A DNA stretch of 64,000 nt, from assembly GCA_026122225.1 (NCBI GenBank), contig JANEZZ010001566.1, forward strand, positions 224,001-288,000, read 5' to 3'. This DNA is from Heloderma charlesbogerti. Lineage: Eukaryota > Chordata > Lepidosauria > Squamata > Helodermatidae. The notes beneath the pieces were generated by a model. That model did no database searches, was not told the DNA's origin, and was given only the letters and a program-made list of their open reading frames with translations. This document shows, one piece after another, positions 32,815 through 43,795 of the stretch. The translations under genes were made by a program, and so were the position numbers. The first letter of the stretch is position 1, and each line of letters begins with the position of its first letter.

Positions 32815-33021
32815 TAGAGCAAGGGTCTCCAAACTTTTTGGACCCGTGGGCACACTTGGGAATTTGAGAAACTGCTGTGGGCACCACCATAAAATGCCTC
32901 CCATGGAAGACATGGCTAGTCACATAATGGCTGCTGTGGGTGTCTGGCTGGTCAAAAGTGAGCTAAAGTGTGTGTGTATGTGTGTGTGTGTGTAGTGGAG
33001 AGAGAAATAGTGAGGTTAGGG
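32815..33021. repeat. Dispersed repeat with (TG)n, host of the CR1 insertion
   Basis: A common-looking repeat (starting near 'GTCTCCAAACTTTTTGGACC') leads into (TG)n at 32968-32993 and purine-rich 'GAGAGAAATAGTGAGGTTAG'. Similar purine-rich words occur just beyond the other end of the CR1 (37915-38094). Confidence 0.5.
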
Positions 33022-33137
33022 AATCATGGAATCATAGAATAGTAGGGTTGGAAGGGGCCTACAAGGCCATCGAGTCCAACTCCCTGCTCAATGCAGGAAT
33101 CCAAGTCAGGGCATCCCTGACAGATGGCTGTCCAGCC

Positions 33138-35930
33138 TCATCTTGAATGCTTCGAGTGCGGGAGAGCCCACCACCTCCCTAGGGAATTGGTTCCATTTCT
33201 CCTGATGTTCAGCCGGAATCTGGCTTCCTGTAACTTGAGCCCATTATTCCGTGTCCTGCACTCTGGGATGATCAAGAAAAGATCCTGGCCTTCCTCTCTA
33301 TGACAACCTTTGAAGTACTTGAACAGCACTATCATCTCTCCCCTCAGTCTTCTCTTCTCAAGGCTAAACATGCCCAGTTCTTTCAGCCTCTCTTCATAGG
33401 GCTTTGTTTCCAGTCCCCTGATCATCTTTGTTGCCCTCCTCTGAACCCTCTCCAGTTTGTCTGCATCCTTCTTAAAGTGTGGTGCCCAGAACTGGACACA
33501 GTACTCCAGATGAGGCCTAACCATGCTGAGTAGAGGGGAACTAGTACTTCCCGGGATTTGGAAGCGATGCTTCTATTAATGCAGCCCAAAAGAGCATTGG
33601 CCTTTTTTGCAGCCACATCACATTGTTGGCTCATATTCAGCTTGTGATCTACAACAATTCCAAGATCCTTCTCGCTTGTCGTGTTGTTGAGCCACGTATC
33701 CCCCATCTTGGAACTGTGCATTTGGTTTCTTTTTCCTAGGTGCAGAACTTGGCATTTATCCCTATTAAATGTCATTCTGTTGTTTTCTGCCCAGTGCTCC
33801 AGTCTATCAAGATCACTTTGAATTTTGTTTCTGTCTTCCAAAGTATTAGCTATCCTGCCCAATTTTGTGTCATCTGCAAATTTGATCAGCATTCCCTGCA
33901 CCTCCTCCTCCAAGTCATTAATAAAAATGTTGAAGAGCACTGGGCCCAGGACTGAGCCCTGCAGTACCCCACTCATTACCTCTCCCCAGTTTGAGAAGGT
34001 CCCATTGATAAGCACTCTTTGATTCCGATTCTGTAGCCAACTGTGGATCCACTGGATCGTTGTTTCATCTAGTCCACTTTGAGCTAGTTTGCTCATCAGG
34101 ATATCATGGGGCACCTTGTCGAAAGCTTTGCTGAAGTCGAGGTATATTATGTCTACAGCATTCCCACGGTCCACAAGGGAAGTTACTTGATCAAAAAATG
34201 AGATCAGATTCATCTGGCAGGACTTGTTCTTGACAAATCCATGTTGGCTTCGAGTAATCACGGCATTGTTTTCAAGGTGCTTCCAGATGGATTGCTTTAT
34301 CATCTGCTCCAGAATTTTCCCAGGGATCGATGTCAGACTGACTGGTCTGTAGTTCCCAGGTTCCTCCTTTTTACCCTTTTTGAAGATAGGGACCACATCA
34401 GCCCTCCTCCAATCATCTGGCACTTCACCCGTCCTCCATGATTTCTCAAAGAGAATAGACAGCGGTTCTGAGAGTTCTTCTGCCAGTTCCTTTATTACTC
34501 CAGGATGCAGTTCATCTGGCCCTGGAGATTTGAACTCATTCAAAGTAATGAGGTGTTCCTTGGCCATATGCCTATTGATCTCAAGCTGCAATCCTGCCCC
34601 TTCAGCCTGTATTTCGCCTTTGCCAGGGGGTCATAAACCCTCTTTTGGGAGAAGACTGAGCCAAAGTAGGAATTGAGCACCTCTGCCTTTTCTTTGTCCT
34701 CTGTTATCATTTTGCCATCCTTATTTAATAGCTGAACCACCATTTCTTTCCTCTGCCTTTTACTATGCACGTAACTGAAGAAAGCCTTTTTGTTGTTTTT
34801 AGCATCCCTCGCTAACCTCAGCTCATTCTCAGCTTTAGCCTTCCTGACGCCACCCCTGCAATTCTGTGCTACCTGCCTGTACTCTTCCTTTGTTACTTGG
34901 CCTTCTTTCCACTTCCTATATGTGTCCTTTTTTGTTTTCAGGTCATCTCTAAGCTTTTTGTGAAGCCACATTGGCTTCTTCTGTTGTCTTCCACCTTTTC
35001 TTCTGGTTGGAATTGTTTGTAATTGTGCCTTGAGAATTTCCTTTTTTAAAAGCTCCCACCCATCTTGGACTCCTTTTCTCGTTAGCGTCGCTTGCCATGG
35101 GACCTTACTGATCATTGTTCTGAGTTTATTAAAATCAGCTTTCCTAAAATCCAGGGTACGCGTTTGACTACACTCAGCTTTTGCTTCCCTTAGAACCAAG
35201 AACTCAAGTACAACATGGTCGCTTTCCCCCAGAGTTCCTGTAACTGCTACTTTATCCACTAAGTCATCTCTGTTGGTTAGGATCAAGTCAAGGATAGCCA
35301 ATCCTCTAGTTCCTTCCTCTACGTTCTGTAGGAGGAAGTTATCTCCAGGAAAGTCAGGAATTTCCTGGAGGGGCCATGTTTTGCAGAATTTGTCTCCCAA
35401 CAAATATCGGGGAAAGTCCCCCATTACTACTACATCATGCTTCCTTAAAACATTGGCTATTTGCTTTTCAAAAGTTTCATCCTCGTCTTCTCCTTGGTTG
35501 GGTGGCCAGTGGTAGACTCCGACCATCAGGTTCCTTTTATTCTTTGCTCCATTTATTTTGATCCAGATGCTCTCGATGGGGCTACCAAGCTCATCCACCT
35601 GTATTTCTGTGCAGAGATATGTATTTTTCACATACAGTGCAACCCCACTTCCCTTTCTGTTCCTCCTGTTCTTTTTGAACAAGTCATATCCTTCAATTGC
35701 TGTATTCCAGTCATGAGAGTCATCCCACCAAGTCTCAGTTATACCTATCAAGTCATAATTTCCCTCTTGTATTAAGAGTTCAAGTTCGTTCTATTTGTTT
35801 CCCATACTCTGGGCATTAGTATATAGACATCGAAGACCATGTGCTTCATAGTCTGGCTTTCTTCCTACATGTGTCTGAAGACTATTATTGGGCACTATTA
35901 GAGCTGTTCTCTCCGTTGCAGTGCATGAGC
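33138..35930 (-). pseudogene. CR1 ORF2: endonuclease plus reverse transcriptase, broken
   Basis: The apurinic-type endonuclease domain includes MIGITETWWDD (35751 downwards) and a late GESDHVVLE motif. The RT domain has the motif A Asp in 'IIYLDFSKAFDKVPHDIL' and an intact FADD motif C at about 33870 (KFADDTKLG). Damage seen: an in-frame stop at 35791-35793, a degraded catalytic stretch after VVMGDF (about 35420), a frameshift at about 34610-34625 between the endonuclease linker and the RT, and another at about 33525 before '[13 protein letters not shown]'. A deletion of about 32 bp relative to the 256-830 copy lies in the 3' region near 33200. In life, ORF2 protein performs target-primed reverse transcription. 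Confidence 0.93.
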
Positions 35931-35939
35931 CTACGTCCA

Positions 35940-37002
35940 TTGTTAACCCCAACTTTACATTTCACTTCCCCGTAGGATTCAGTTTAAAGCCCTCCTGATG
36001 AAGTTCTTCATGCTGTGGCCAAACACATTCTTCCCATCCTTTGTGAGGTGCAACCCGTCCCTTGCCAACAGCCCATCTTCCAGGAAGTACAGCCCATGGT
36101 CCCAGAATCCAAATCTCTCTCATCGGCACCACCTTCATACCCAGTCATTCACCTGGAGTATTTTTCGTTCCCTTTCTATCCCTCTTCTAACTACTGGAAG
36201 GATGGATGAGAAAGCCCCAAAGTTCTTGAGTTTCCTTCTCAAAACTTCAAAGTCTGACGTGATTTCTTCATAGCTCCACTTGGTGGTATCATTTGTTCCC
36301 ACATGGATGAGAAGGGATACCTGTCAGTGGGCTTTATGAGTGTGGGCAACCTTTCAGTCATGTCTCTAATCCGTCCTCCTGGGAGACAACATATCTGGCG
36401 AGTCCATGGGTCTTCGTGACATACTTGGGTCTCGATCCCACACAGCAAGGAGTCTCCCACTACTACCACTCTTCTCTTCTTCTTGTTGTAAGCCTGAGTT
36501 TCATCGCCTCTGACTGACCTTCAGCCTCTTGCTCAATCTCATGTAGGATTCATGTAAGAATCCCCTGTTATTCTTCCTCTGCAGGCTGTCCTCCAGCCTC
36601 ATCCTCAAGTACCTGGAATCGGTTCCACAGCTCCACTGCTTCCACTGGTGCAGAGTGTCGTCTAGTTCTTCTTCTCCTAACTGTCACCCTTTTCCAAGGA
36701 GTATCCTCTACTCCATTTTTCTACACCTCAGCATTTCCCACTTCTGCCTCACCTTGCTGTTGCTCTTCAAGCTTCTGGTCTTCCCTTTGCTGCTGTAGTT
36801 CCCCCATTCTGTCCAAGAACTCTTCGTGTTCTCTTATTCCCCGGAGGGTCGACAGTCACCGCTCCAGTCCTCTTACTTTTTCTTCCAGCAGCGTGATCAA
36901 CTTGCACTTGTTGCAGGTGTAGGCCATGTTGTTCTCAAGCAAGAAAACAAACATTGCACACACCTTGCAGGTCACCACCACTGGAGAGTCTTGTCCTTCC
37001 AT
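35940..37002 (-). pseudogene. CR1 ORF1: zinc finger, coiled coil and esterase-like domain, broken
   Basis: From an ATG at 37000-37002, the minus strand reads a Cys-rich segment with two CxxC pairs (CKVC and CNKC), then a charged coiled-coil-like stretch ('KLITLLEEKVRGLER'). An in-frame stop lies at 36856-36858. Further on, 'VVVGDSLLCGIE' (about 36465) is the GDSL-type block I of the esterase domain known in CR1 ORF1 proteins. A 1-base frameshift follows near 36315. ORF1 proteins bind RNA and membranes or lipids in the retrotransposition particle; this copy is dead. Confidence 0.8.
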
Positions 37003-37119
37003 AGCCTCTTTTCCCTTTTTGTGTCTAGCTTTGTGATTGTTCTAGACTAGCCTGTGCCTGCTCCTCTACTCAGTAGAGGTTAAAAGCAGAGTCCCACTGG
37101 TGTGGAAGTGTGTGTTACT

Positions 37120-37569
37120 GTTGCAGAACTCAGAGTCAGAGAGACCACGGAGTGAAGGAAAAAGAGTTTTTATTTAATGCGCGGGCTTAAGGCTGGAATC
37201 ATTTCCAAAGAGCCAAAAGCCCCGATTTACATCAGCACATTGTTTTTATAGATATTGTGACACATAGGAAACGGCTCCTCCTCTCCCTCCCATGTAGGGT
37301 TGCAGTCCTCATCATTTCTTTTCCTAGCACCATTGTTTATAATACAAGAAATGGGTTATAGGGTAGCCATGATAAGCAGAGAACAGAAGAGAACAGCAGA
37401 GAACATGATATACAATTCTATGCTGACCTTAGCCTTTGTTGACAAGATAAGAAATTCCTGTGTCTCGTCAGCTTACAAACATATATTTCAGAGCGCAAGA
37501 GCTCAGCAAGAACATGAAGCATGAGGCTGCATGAGGCTACTTAGTCTGACCCCCAATATGGCTGCTACA
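37120..37569 (-). mobile_element. Solo LTR (endogenous retrovirus or LTR element), 450 bp
   Basis: The ends are inverted, TGTAGCAG and CTGCAACA on the minus strand, and a 4-bp target duplication TTAC flanks them (37116-37119 and 37570-37573). In minus-strand order it carries a TATA-like TATAAAAA (37243-37250) and AATAAA (37169-37174), at spacings normal for the U3/R/U5 layout. No internal coding region is present, so it is a recombination product. It lies in the 5' UTR of the CR1. Confidence 0.88.
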
Positions 37570-37910
37570 TTACAAGACAAATAAATGAAAAAAAAAGTTA
37601 GTTAAAAAAGAAAAAAATATTAAGGGCCTCCCCCTTGACCTCCCCTGCCGAACTCCCCTGGCCAACTCCTGTTTGCTCCCCCTGCCCGCTCGCTCTGGTC
37701 GCTCGCTCTCTGGGAGCTTGTTGCTTCTGTAGTCCCTGGACCAGCTGGAGCAGCTTGCTCTGCTCTGCTCTGCTCTGCTCAGCTGGGAGGTGGGAAACAG
37801 ACTGAAGCTTCCCGCCCACTCAGCTGCTGGGCGTACTCAGGCCACACACCCCCAGTTCAGTTAGAGCTCCCAGAAGCACCTGGTGAGCTCACAGCCACTC
37901 AGAAGGATAA

Positions 37911-38094
37911 AGGGCAGGGACTGGGAGGGGGAGAAACAGTGAGGTAATGAAGTGGGGAAATAGCAAAGTTAGAGGCTGGGGGGAGAGGGAAATGGCAAGA
38001 CAAAGAGGGAGAGAGAAAGAGCAAGGCTGGAAAAAGAAAGAAGAAGGCTAGGGACAGGGAAGGAAAGAAACAGTGAGGCTAGAGACTGAGGGCT
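37911..38094. repeat. Purine-rich tract with internal repeats
   Basis: An almost pure A/G strand. 'GAAACAGTGAGG' recurs at both ends and 'GGCTAGGGACAGGG'-like words occur. Probably the target sequence into which the CR1 inserted. Confidence 0.55.
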
Positions 38095-38375
38095 TCTTCA
38101 CACAGAGCTTTTATCCTGCTATTGAGATAAAATACTCATGGAAGTTTGCAGGTCCTTTTCATGACGTCGTCAACCTCCAGGGCACATCCAGAGGTATTTC
38201 CTGGTTATTCCATCTCAAAAAGATCCGGAAATAATGAACTATCTATCTAAGTCAGACTGTTACGCTGTTAAAACAGCCACTAGATGACACCATTTCATTG
38301 ATCTCTATGAAACCTTGAAAATTAAAAACTTCCCCTCAGCAATCATGTGGTCGCCATCTGGGAGCCCACTGTAAA
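38095..38375. mobile_element. MITE, family A subtype 2
   Basis: Begins GGGCTTCTTCACACAGAGC, then 'TTTTATCCTGCTATTGAGAT' and GACGTCGTCAACCTCCAGG. The right half ('CAGCCACTAGATGACACC') matches 14722-15063 in inverted orientation. Confidence 0.7.
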
Positions 38376-38404
38376 CATGTAAACATTGTTTGTCCTGAAG
38401 CTGC

Positions 38405-38514
38405 CACTGTCCAGCTTCATGGGATGATCCCAAGTTCTAGTATTATGAAAGAGCAAGAAAAACTTCTCCCTATCCACTTTCTCCACACCATGCATAATTT
38501 TATACATCTCTATC
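38405..38514 (-). mobile_element. CR1 fragment (second subfamily), about 110 bp
   Basis: Matches the internal CR1 segment also seen at 17445-17540 ('CAGCTTCATGGGATGA', 'TAGTATTATG'). It directly abuts the next CR1 copy. Confidence 0.8.
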
Positions 38515-39700
38515 ATAAGAACATAAGAGCCATGCTGGATCACACCAAAGGTCCATCTAGTCCAGCATTCTGTTCACACAGTGGCCAACCAGTTGTTGAC
38601 AGGAAACCCACACGCAGGACACAAGCGCAACAGCACTCTCCTGACCATATTCCCCATCAACTGGTGTACATAGGCATACTGCCTCTGATACTGGAGGTAG
38701 CACATAGCCATCAAGCCTAGTAATCATTGATAGCCTTCTCCTCCAGGAATCTGTCTAACCCCCTTTGAAAGCCATCCAAATTGGTGGCCATCACTACATC
38801 ATGTGGTAGCACATTCCATAGTTTAACCCTGCACCGTGTGGAGAAGTACTGCCTTTTATCTGTCCTGGATCTCCCACCAATCAACTTCATGGCATGACCC
38901 CGTTGTGTTCTAGTATTATGAGAGGAGGAGAAAAAAGTCTCCCTATCCACATTCTCCACACCTTGCATACATCTATTTTACACATCTCTATCTTACTTGC
39001 ATTTTTTCTGTGCTAAAGAGCCCGAAATACTGTAATGTCTCCTCACAGGGGAGTTGCTCCAGCCTCTTGATCACTTTGATCATTTTAGAGAGCAATCCTC
39101 TGGTCCCTAGGTGAGCATCCAAAGGATCATATGATTGTTCACATTCCTCGTTCCTAGATTGTATTCCCCCTCCCCCACCCCCTGGCAGCCGTCACCAAAA
39201 GAACAGCACTGGCTGCCCTCTGAGGTCAGAAAAACGGCCTCAGAGGAGGAGGAAAGGGGGCATTCTGGTGGATACGAGTTATTCTGCGCCTCCTTCAGCC
39301 CCCTTCCCTCCCTCTCCAAAGCACCCTTGCTAGACGGGCTAAAAAGCCTGTTTAGGGAAATCTGCAGGGTGGGGAGGCAGAGATGGCCTCTGCCCCTCCT
39401 CCCTCCCCGCACTGGATGATCGGATGCCTCCGAGTTTGGGGATTTCTGATCACCAAGGGAGCAACTGATAGGACCGTGTCCTTAGTTGCCTTTTTCTGCA
39501 CCTTTTCCAGTTCTACAATATCCTTTTTGAGATGCAGTGACTAGAACTGTACCCAGTATTTCAAATGTGGCCACACCATAGATGCATAAAGCCATTACAA
39601 TATTGACAGTTGTATTTTCTATTGCTTTCCTAATGAATTTGCCTTTTTCACAGCAGCCACATCCTGGGTGAGTGTTTTCATCAAACCGACTTCTGGCTTG
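38515..39700 (-). mobile_element. CR1 LINE fragment split by a Harbinger-like MITE
   Basis: The 3' end at 38515 reads 'ATAAGAACATAAGAGCCATG'. The copy continues through the RT end at 39087 and resumes at 39482-39700 ('TTGCCTTTTTCTGCACC', then RT sequence). The interruption is exactly the MITE 39088-39481. 5'-truncated and dead. Confidence 0.88.
39088..39481. mobile_element. Harbinger-like MITE, family B, in CR1
   Basis: Ends 'GAGAGCAATCCTCTGGTCC' and 'GATAGGACCGTGTCC'. A TTA target duplication is clear (39085-39087 and 39482-39484) because the CR1 reads through when the insert is removed. Confidence 0.88.
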
Positions 39701-39737
39701 CTCCTTGACCTTGACTCCTGCCTCGCCCTTTGCTCCT

Positions 39738-40138
39738 GGGCTTCTTCACATGGAGCTTTTCTCCTGCTATTGAGATTGCTCACTCATGGAAGTTTGAGGG
39801 CCCTTTAGATGACGTCGTGAACCTCCAGGGTGTCTTCCGCACTAAATAGCCTTTATTCAGTTTTTAAATAGATCAGATATAATGAGCTATCAAATTGCCC
39901 TGCTTGTGTTCCGCTTGAGTTCTCTCCATGAAAAAGGAAAAAGCTGCAAGAGAAGGAGCTAGATCAATGAAACATATGGAAGACTCAGATAAGGGGGAGA
40001 AGGAGGGTGAAAGGGGAGAGGAAAGGGGAGGCAGAAAAGGAAGCATGTGTAAAGGGAGTCCATTATGATCCTGCATTTAAAACGGAAGCAGAAAGCCCCA
40101 TTTTAAATGTGGGATTTTAGGCTGGTGTAGAGATGCTC
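39738..40138 (-). mobile_element. MITE family A, complete
   Basis: Begins GGGCTTCTTCACATGGAGC and ends 'GGCTGGTGTAGAGATGCTC'. Opposite orientation to 11285-11655. The inverted pair 'CCTGCATTTAAAAC' / 'TTTTAAATGTGGGATTTTAG' is near the right end. The purine-rich part at 39985-40060 is intrinsic to the family. Confidence 0.82.
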
Positions 40139-40445
40139 TCAAAGCTGAAGTAAAGTTGAATCCGCAGAAGTCACAGACACACAGACACCAGTGCCATTCT
40201 GCTGCTTATCTCCATCATGTTGCTTACTTTCCCACTGTGCTGAGCTCCCTCCCATATGTTCTCATTCCTGGATTTCTTGTTCAGACAGTGTCAAAGCTGT
40301 CCAGGGATTTTTGTGGGAAACATTGCTCATTTTTAGGTACCCAATTTTTCACTTGCTTGGCTTTTACAGACAGCTGCAAAAGGGTGACCACTGAGTAAGA
40401 TTAAAAATACAGGACAACAATGCTATTAGGGCAATAGTCATGTAA

Positions 40446-40577
40446 AGCAGGGGTGGGGGAACATCTGGCCTGCCAGATGTTGGTGAACTACTAGTCCCAT
40501 CATCCTGACCAGGTTGGCTACGACTGATGGGAACTGAAGTCCAACAACATCTGGGGGGTACATGTTCCCCTGCCCTG
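40446..40577. mobile_element. Palindromic MITE, family P
   Basis: Arms 'GGGGAACATCTGGCCTGCCA' and 'AACATCTGGGGGGTACATG' around the core. A diverged but complete copy. Confidence 0.75.
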
Positions 40578-40756
40578 ATGTAAAGCAAAAACCAAGGACT
40601 CAGATTTATTCACACTTAGAGTAGCCCACTGAAATCAATGGGAGTTTGTCAGGACTAACTTGAGTCCCACAGACTTCAACTTAAACAGTTCCTGAGGTTT
40701 CTTTCTCCGATTCCTTCCATGATAACTTAAAAAAAAATAGAGTATCCAAACACCAT

Positions 40757-40955
40757 TGGGTGCTTCCAGATGGAGAGGTCCTAGCACAACCAATCAAAGG
40801 CATTGTGCAGGTATTCCATCTGGTCCTCCTTAGCAGATTTCTTCTATTTTTGCAGGTAAGAAAAAAGGTGAGAGAAGCTGTGGGGAAACACAGGAGGCTT
40901 ACAAATTGGAGATGACAACATCTGGATCCCCTGTAAAATTACATGAACGGGGCAA
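40757..40955. mobile_element. MITE family H (copy 2)
   Basis: Begins 'GGGTGCTTCCAGATGGAGAG' and shares 'AACACAGGAGGCTTAC' with the other copies. The right end is lost. Confidence 0.65.
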
Positions 40956-41901
40956 GCCAATTGCAGGAGAAATTGCTCACCTGGGAGCACCCATAGTTGC
41001 CAACTTGTTGCAAGGCAGTTTTTTCCCTCTTGTTCAAGACCTGATTGCTGACCTTAGACGCAATTCTAGAGCCAGACTTTCCAGTTTGGACAGGCAAAGC
41101 GCTATGCCTGTGTGTGGCAGAGTGGTCTGTGAAGCCCCTGGTTTCGTTCACAGACCCTCCCCTCACCCCCATGAGTGAAACTGCTTTCTCCAAAATTCGT
41201 TTTTTTGGGGGGGTGGGGGGAGCAGGGTATTATTTTCTGCAAAAGTCCACAAAATGCCTTTGGAAACTTGTTGTATAGGTAGAGGAAATGACTGTAAGAG
41301 TCAGCAGGCCTCAAACACAACTGTCCTTTATTTATCACACAGAGAACTGCAGAACTTAGCAGAACTTGCTTCTGCTAAGTACCCATTGCTGCTACTCCCA
41401 ACTCTACATGAGCTGCCAAGGTTCAAAACAATAACTAACCCACAGTGTCCCGCCCCACCCCCCAAATCCATAAAATAATAACATCTTTCCCCTCCTCGGA
41501 GCAGCAGCTACAGCAGAGGCAGGGGTAAATGGGCGGTTGGGTGAGGTGGAGGGTTGCTCCCATGTAGCTGGTCCTGATACGATTCAACAGATGCAAATGC
41601 ACACACTGTCTGCAAATAAAACTGGGGGATTCAATCACGCATCACCTGACGTCATGTCTAGTTTGACCCTAAGAGCAGGATTAGTGAGCACTGGAGTAAA
41701 TGAAGCAAGAATGCTAAAGTCTAAGCACTGGGTCATGTCTTTTGCAACTTGTGCGTCAAAAGCCTTTTGGAAGAAGTTGAGGAATGTGAGCAGAAAACCG
41801 CTCCGACTGTGTCATCTGTGAGGAAGAACCTGCTCCTCTTCAGCAAGAATGCTGCCATCACTGAAAATGAAAAATGAAGCTAGATATTCATTTTGTGAGA
41901 G

Positions 41902-41940
<39 letters not shown>

Positions 41941-42195
41941 AAAGGTGTTGCAAAACTGGAATCACATTTTTTAAATATAGTAAATGAATGTGTCTTTCTC
42001 CAGCTCCTAGCACGCGTCTATATTGGGAGCTGAAAAATCAGCATTCCTGCCAGACTCTGAAATAGCCTCTCCATATAAAGAACGGAAAATGCCTCCTTGA
42101 AGCTATACTCTGAGGTTAGCCAGACCCTACACTTTTAATCCAGATCAATTAATCCAGAGTAATGTACTGCTGTTTAACCACGCTCCGCAACAGTG
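40956..42195. other. No gene; (GAAA)n at 41897-41942
   Basis: Unassigned except for a G run at 41203-41220 and a GAAA microsatellite of about eleven units. Frames at 40906-41338 overlap on both strands and have no domain. Confidence 0.5.
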
Positions 42196-42427
42196 ATGGG
42201 TGTTTCTAGATGGAGAGCTCTTGGAAACAACAATCAAACAGCACTGTGCAGCTGTTCTGTCTTTATCTCCTTAATGGATTTTTTGTGGAAAGAGGAAACA
42301 AAGGAGGAAGGAAGGAGCTTTAAGCAAACACAGGAGGGTTACCAGAGGAAGTTGTCTGGTCCCGCTGTAATATTCTGTGAATGAGGCAGGGTGACTGCAC
42401 AATAAAAGCCTTGTCTGGAAGCACCTA
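42196..42427. mobile_element. MITE family H (copy 3, complete)
   Basis: Begins 'GGGTGTTTCTAGATGGAGAG' and ends 'CTTGTCTGGAAGCACC', which are inverted versions of each other. Possible 6-base duplication AGTGAT / AGTGAA outside. About 230 bp, non-coding. Confidence 0.7.
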
Positions 42428-42563
42428 GTGAATACAAAAAAACTGTCAAGGTGTGTTAAATGATCACTAAGTAACTTGCATTTTCAAGTTATCTGGAGCA
42501 AGGCCTTCTTGGCAATGTTGTCAAGTGTTTGGAACATCCTTTCTAAAGACATTGGCTTGTTTT

Positions 42564-42594
42564 TCTTTGCTCTCTCTCTCTCTCTCTCTCTCTG
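42564..42594. repeat. (TC)n microsatellite
   Basis: About fourteen TC units. Confidence 0.9.
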
Positions 42595-42774
42595 AAAGAA
42601 CATGAGTCTGGGTTGCAGGGCCACCTGGACTAGAAGGGCATGCCACACAGCCTTGCCTCCCCTCCGCCCCCATCCACAAGTTCAGCCAGCATGTGAAGGG
42701 ACTCCACATGCGTATGTCAAGTATGTGCGTAGAGATCTTCCACATTGTTGTGTATGTTACATGTCAAGCCTCTA

Positions 42775-42903
42775 GGGCAGGGATGGGCAACCTGTGGCCC
42801 TCCAGATGTTGTTGGACTACAACTCCCATCAGCCCCAGCATAGCCAATGGTGAGGGATAATGGGATTTGCAGTCCAACAACATCTGAAGGCCCACCCCTG
42901 CTC
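42775..42903. mobile_element. Palindromic MITE, family P
   Basis: Arms 'TGGCCCTCCAGATGTTGTTG' and 'CAACAACATCTGAAGGCC'. Complete copy. Confidence 0.82.
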
Positions 42904-42981
42904 TGTGTGTATCCACGCAGAACAAAGCGAGCGGGTAAGCAAGCAACATATTTGCCTAAGAAAGATATTACCGCAGTGCTA

Positions 42982-43266
42982 TGTCATAAGAACATAAGAA
43001 GAGCCCTGCTGGATCAGACCAAGTGTCCATCTAGTCCAGCATTCTGTTCACACTGTGGCCAAACAGCTGCCAACAGGGAACCCACAAGCAGGACATGAGT
43101 GCAACAGCACCCTCCCACCCATGTTCCCCAGCAACTGGTGTACATAGATATACTGCCTCTGATACTGAAGGTAGCATAGCCATCAGGACTAGTAACCATT
43201 GATAGCCTTCTCATCCAGGAATTTGTCTAACCCGCTTTTAAAGCCATCCAGACTGGTGGCCATTTA
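42982..43266 (-). mobile_element. CR1 3' fragment (second subfamily)
   Basis: The 3' end reads 'CATAAGAACATAAGAAGAGC' and the body matches 17076-17330. It breaks off at the conserved 'GACTGGTGGCCAT' segment. Confidence 0.88.
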
Positions 43267-43554
43267 ACGTCTTGTGTCCAGGAACTATCCATGGGACACA
43301 CAGACATAACAGTGGTGAAGAGAATGGGACTGAGTCACACAGTTGCCATACTACTGTAACTGCATTAGGAGCTATCAGGAAAGGCGCTAGTGAGTGTGAG
43401 AGACAGGGCTGGTTAGATGGTGACCGGCCTAGAGGCCTTGTTATAAAAGCTAGGCCTAAACTCAGGCCTCAAGTAGGAGAGCTATGGAGGCGTGTGAGGT
43501 GACCAGGTAACAAACTTACAAAGATTACATGTTAAAAAAGGGTCCCATTTTAGA

Positions 43555-43795
43555 GCTACTGTGGTGTAGTGGTTAGAGTGCTGGACTGGGACTGAAGAGT
43601 CCGGGTTCAGGTCCCCACCCGGCCATGAAGCTCACTGGGTGATGGTTGGGCCAGTCACTAACTCACAGCCGAACCGACCGCGCAGGGTTGTTGTGAGATA
43701 AAATGGAGAGGAGGATCATGTACACTACCTTGGGCTCCTTGGAGGAAAAGGCAGGATCAAACAAACAAACAAACAAACAAACTACATCCCAGAGG
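43555..43795 (+). mobile_element. CORE/MIR-type SINE
   Basis: A box 'GTGTAGTGGTTAGAGTGCTG', B box 'GGGTTCAGGTCCCC', the same centre as 21190-21440, ending in (CAAA)n at 43756-43781 instead of the usual AATAAA tail. Confidence 0.82.

Larger units (their letters stand above)
33022..37910 (-). mobile_element. CR1 LINE, near full length, inactive, with a nested LTR
   Basis: The most complete CR1 in the window: about 4.4 kb once the nested LTR (37120-37569) is set aside. Reading right to left it has a GC-rich 5' UTR (37574-37910, with a short CAGAG tandem repeat at about 37755-37785), ORF1 (about 35940-37002), ORF2 with endonuclease and reverse transcriptase (about 33138-35930), and a 3' UTR ending in ATCATAGAATC-type repeats at 33022. 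Both ORFs carry stops and frameshifts, so the copy cannot move. The 5' boundary is placed by composition and may be off by tens of bases. Confidence 0.93.

Noticed and set aside
42982..43266. Possible CRISPR-like or regularly spaced repeats, suggested by recurring segments across the window
   Set aside because: The recurrences are dispersed CR1 and SINE copies in a vertebrate genome, not short repeats with regular spacers.
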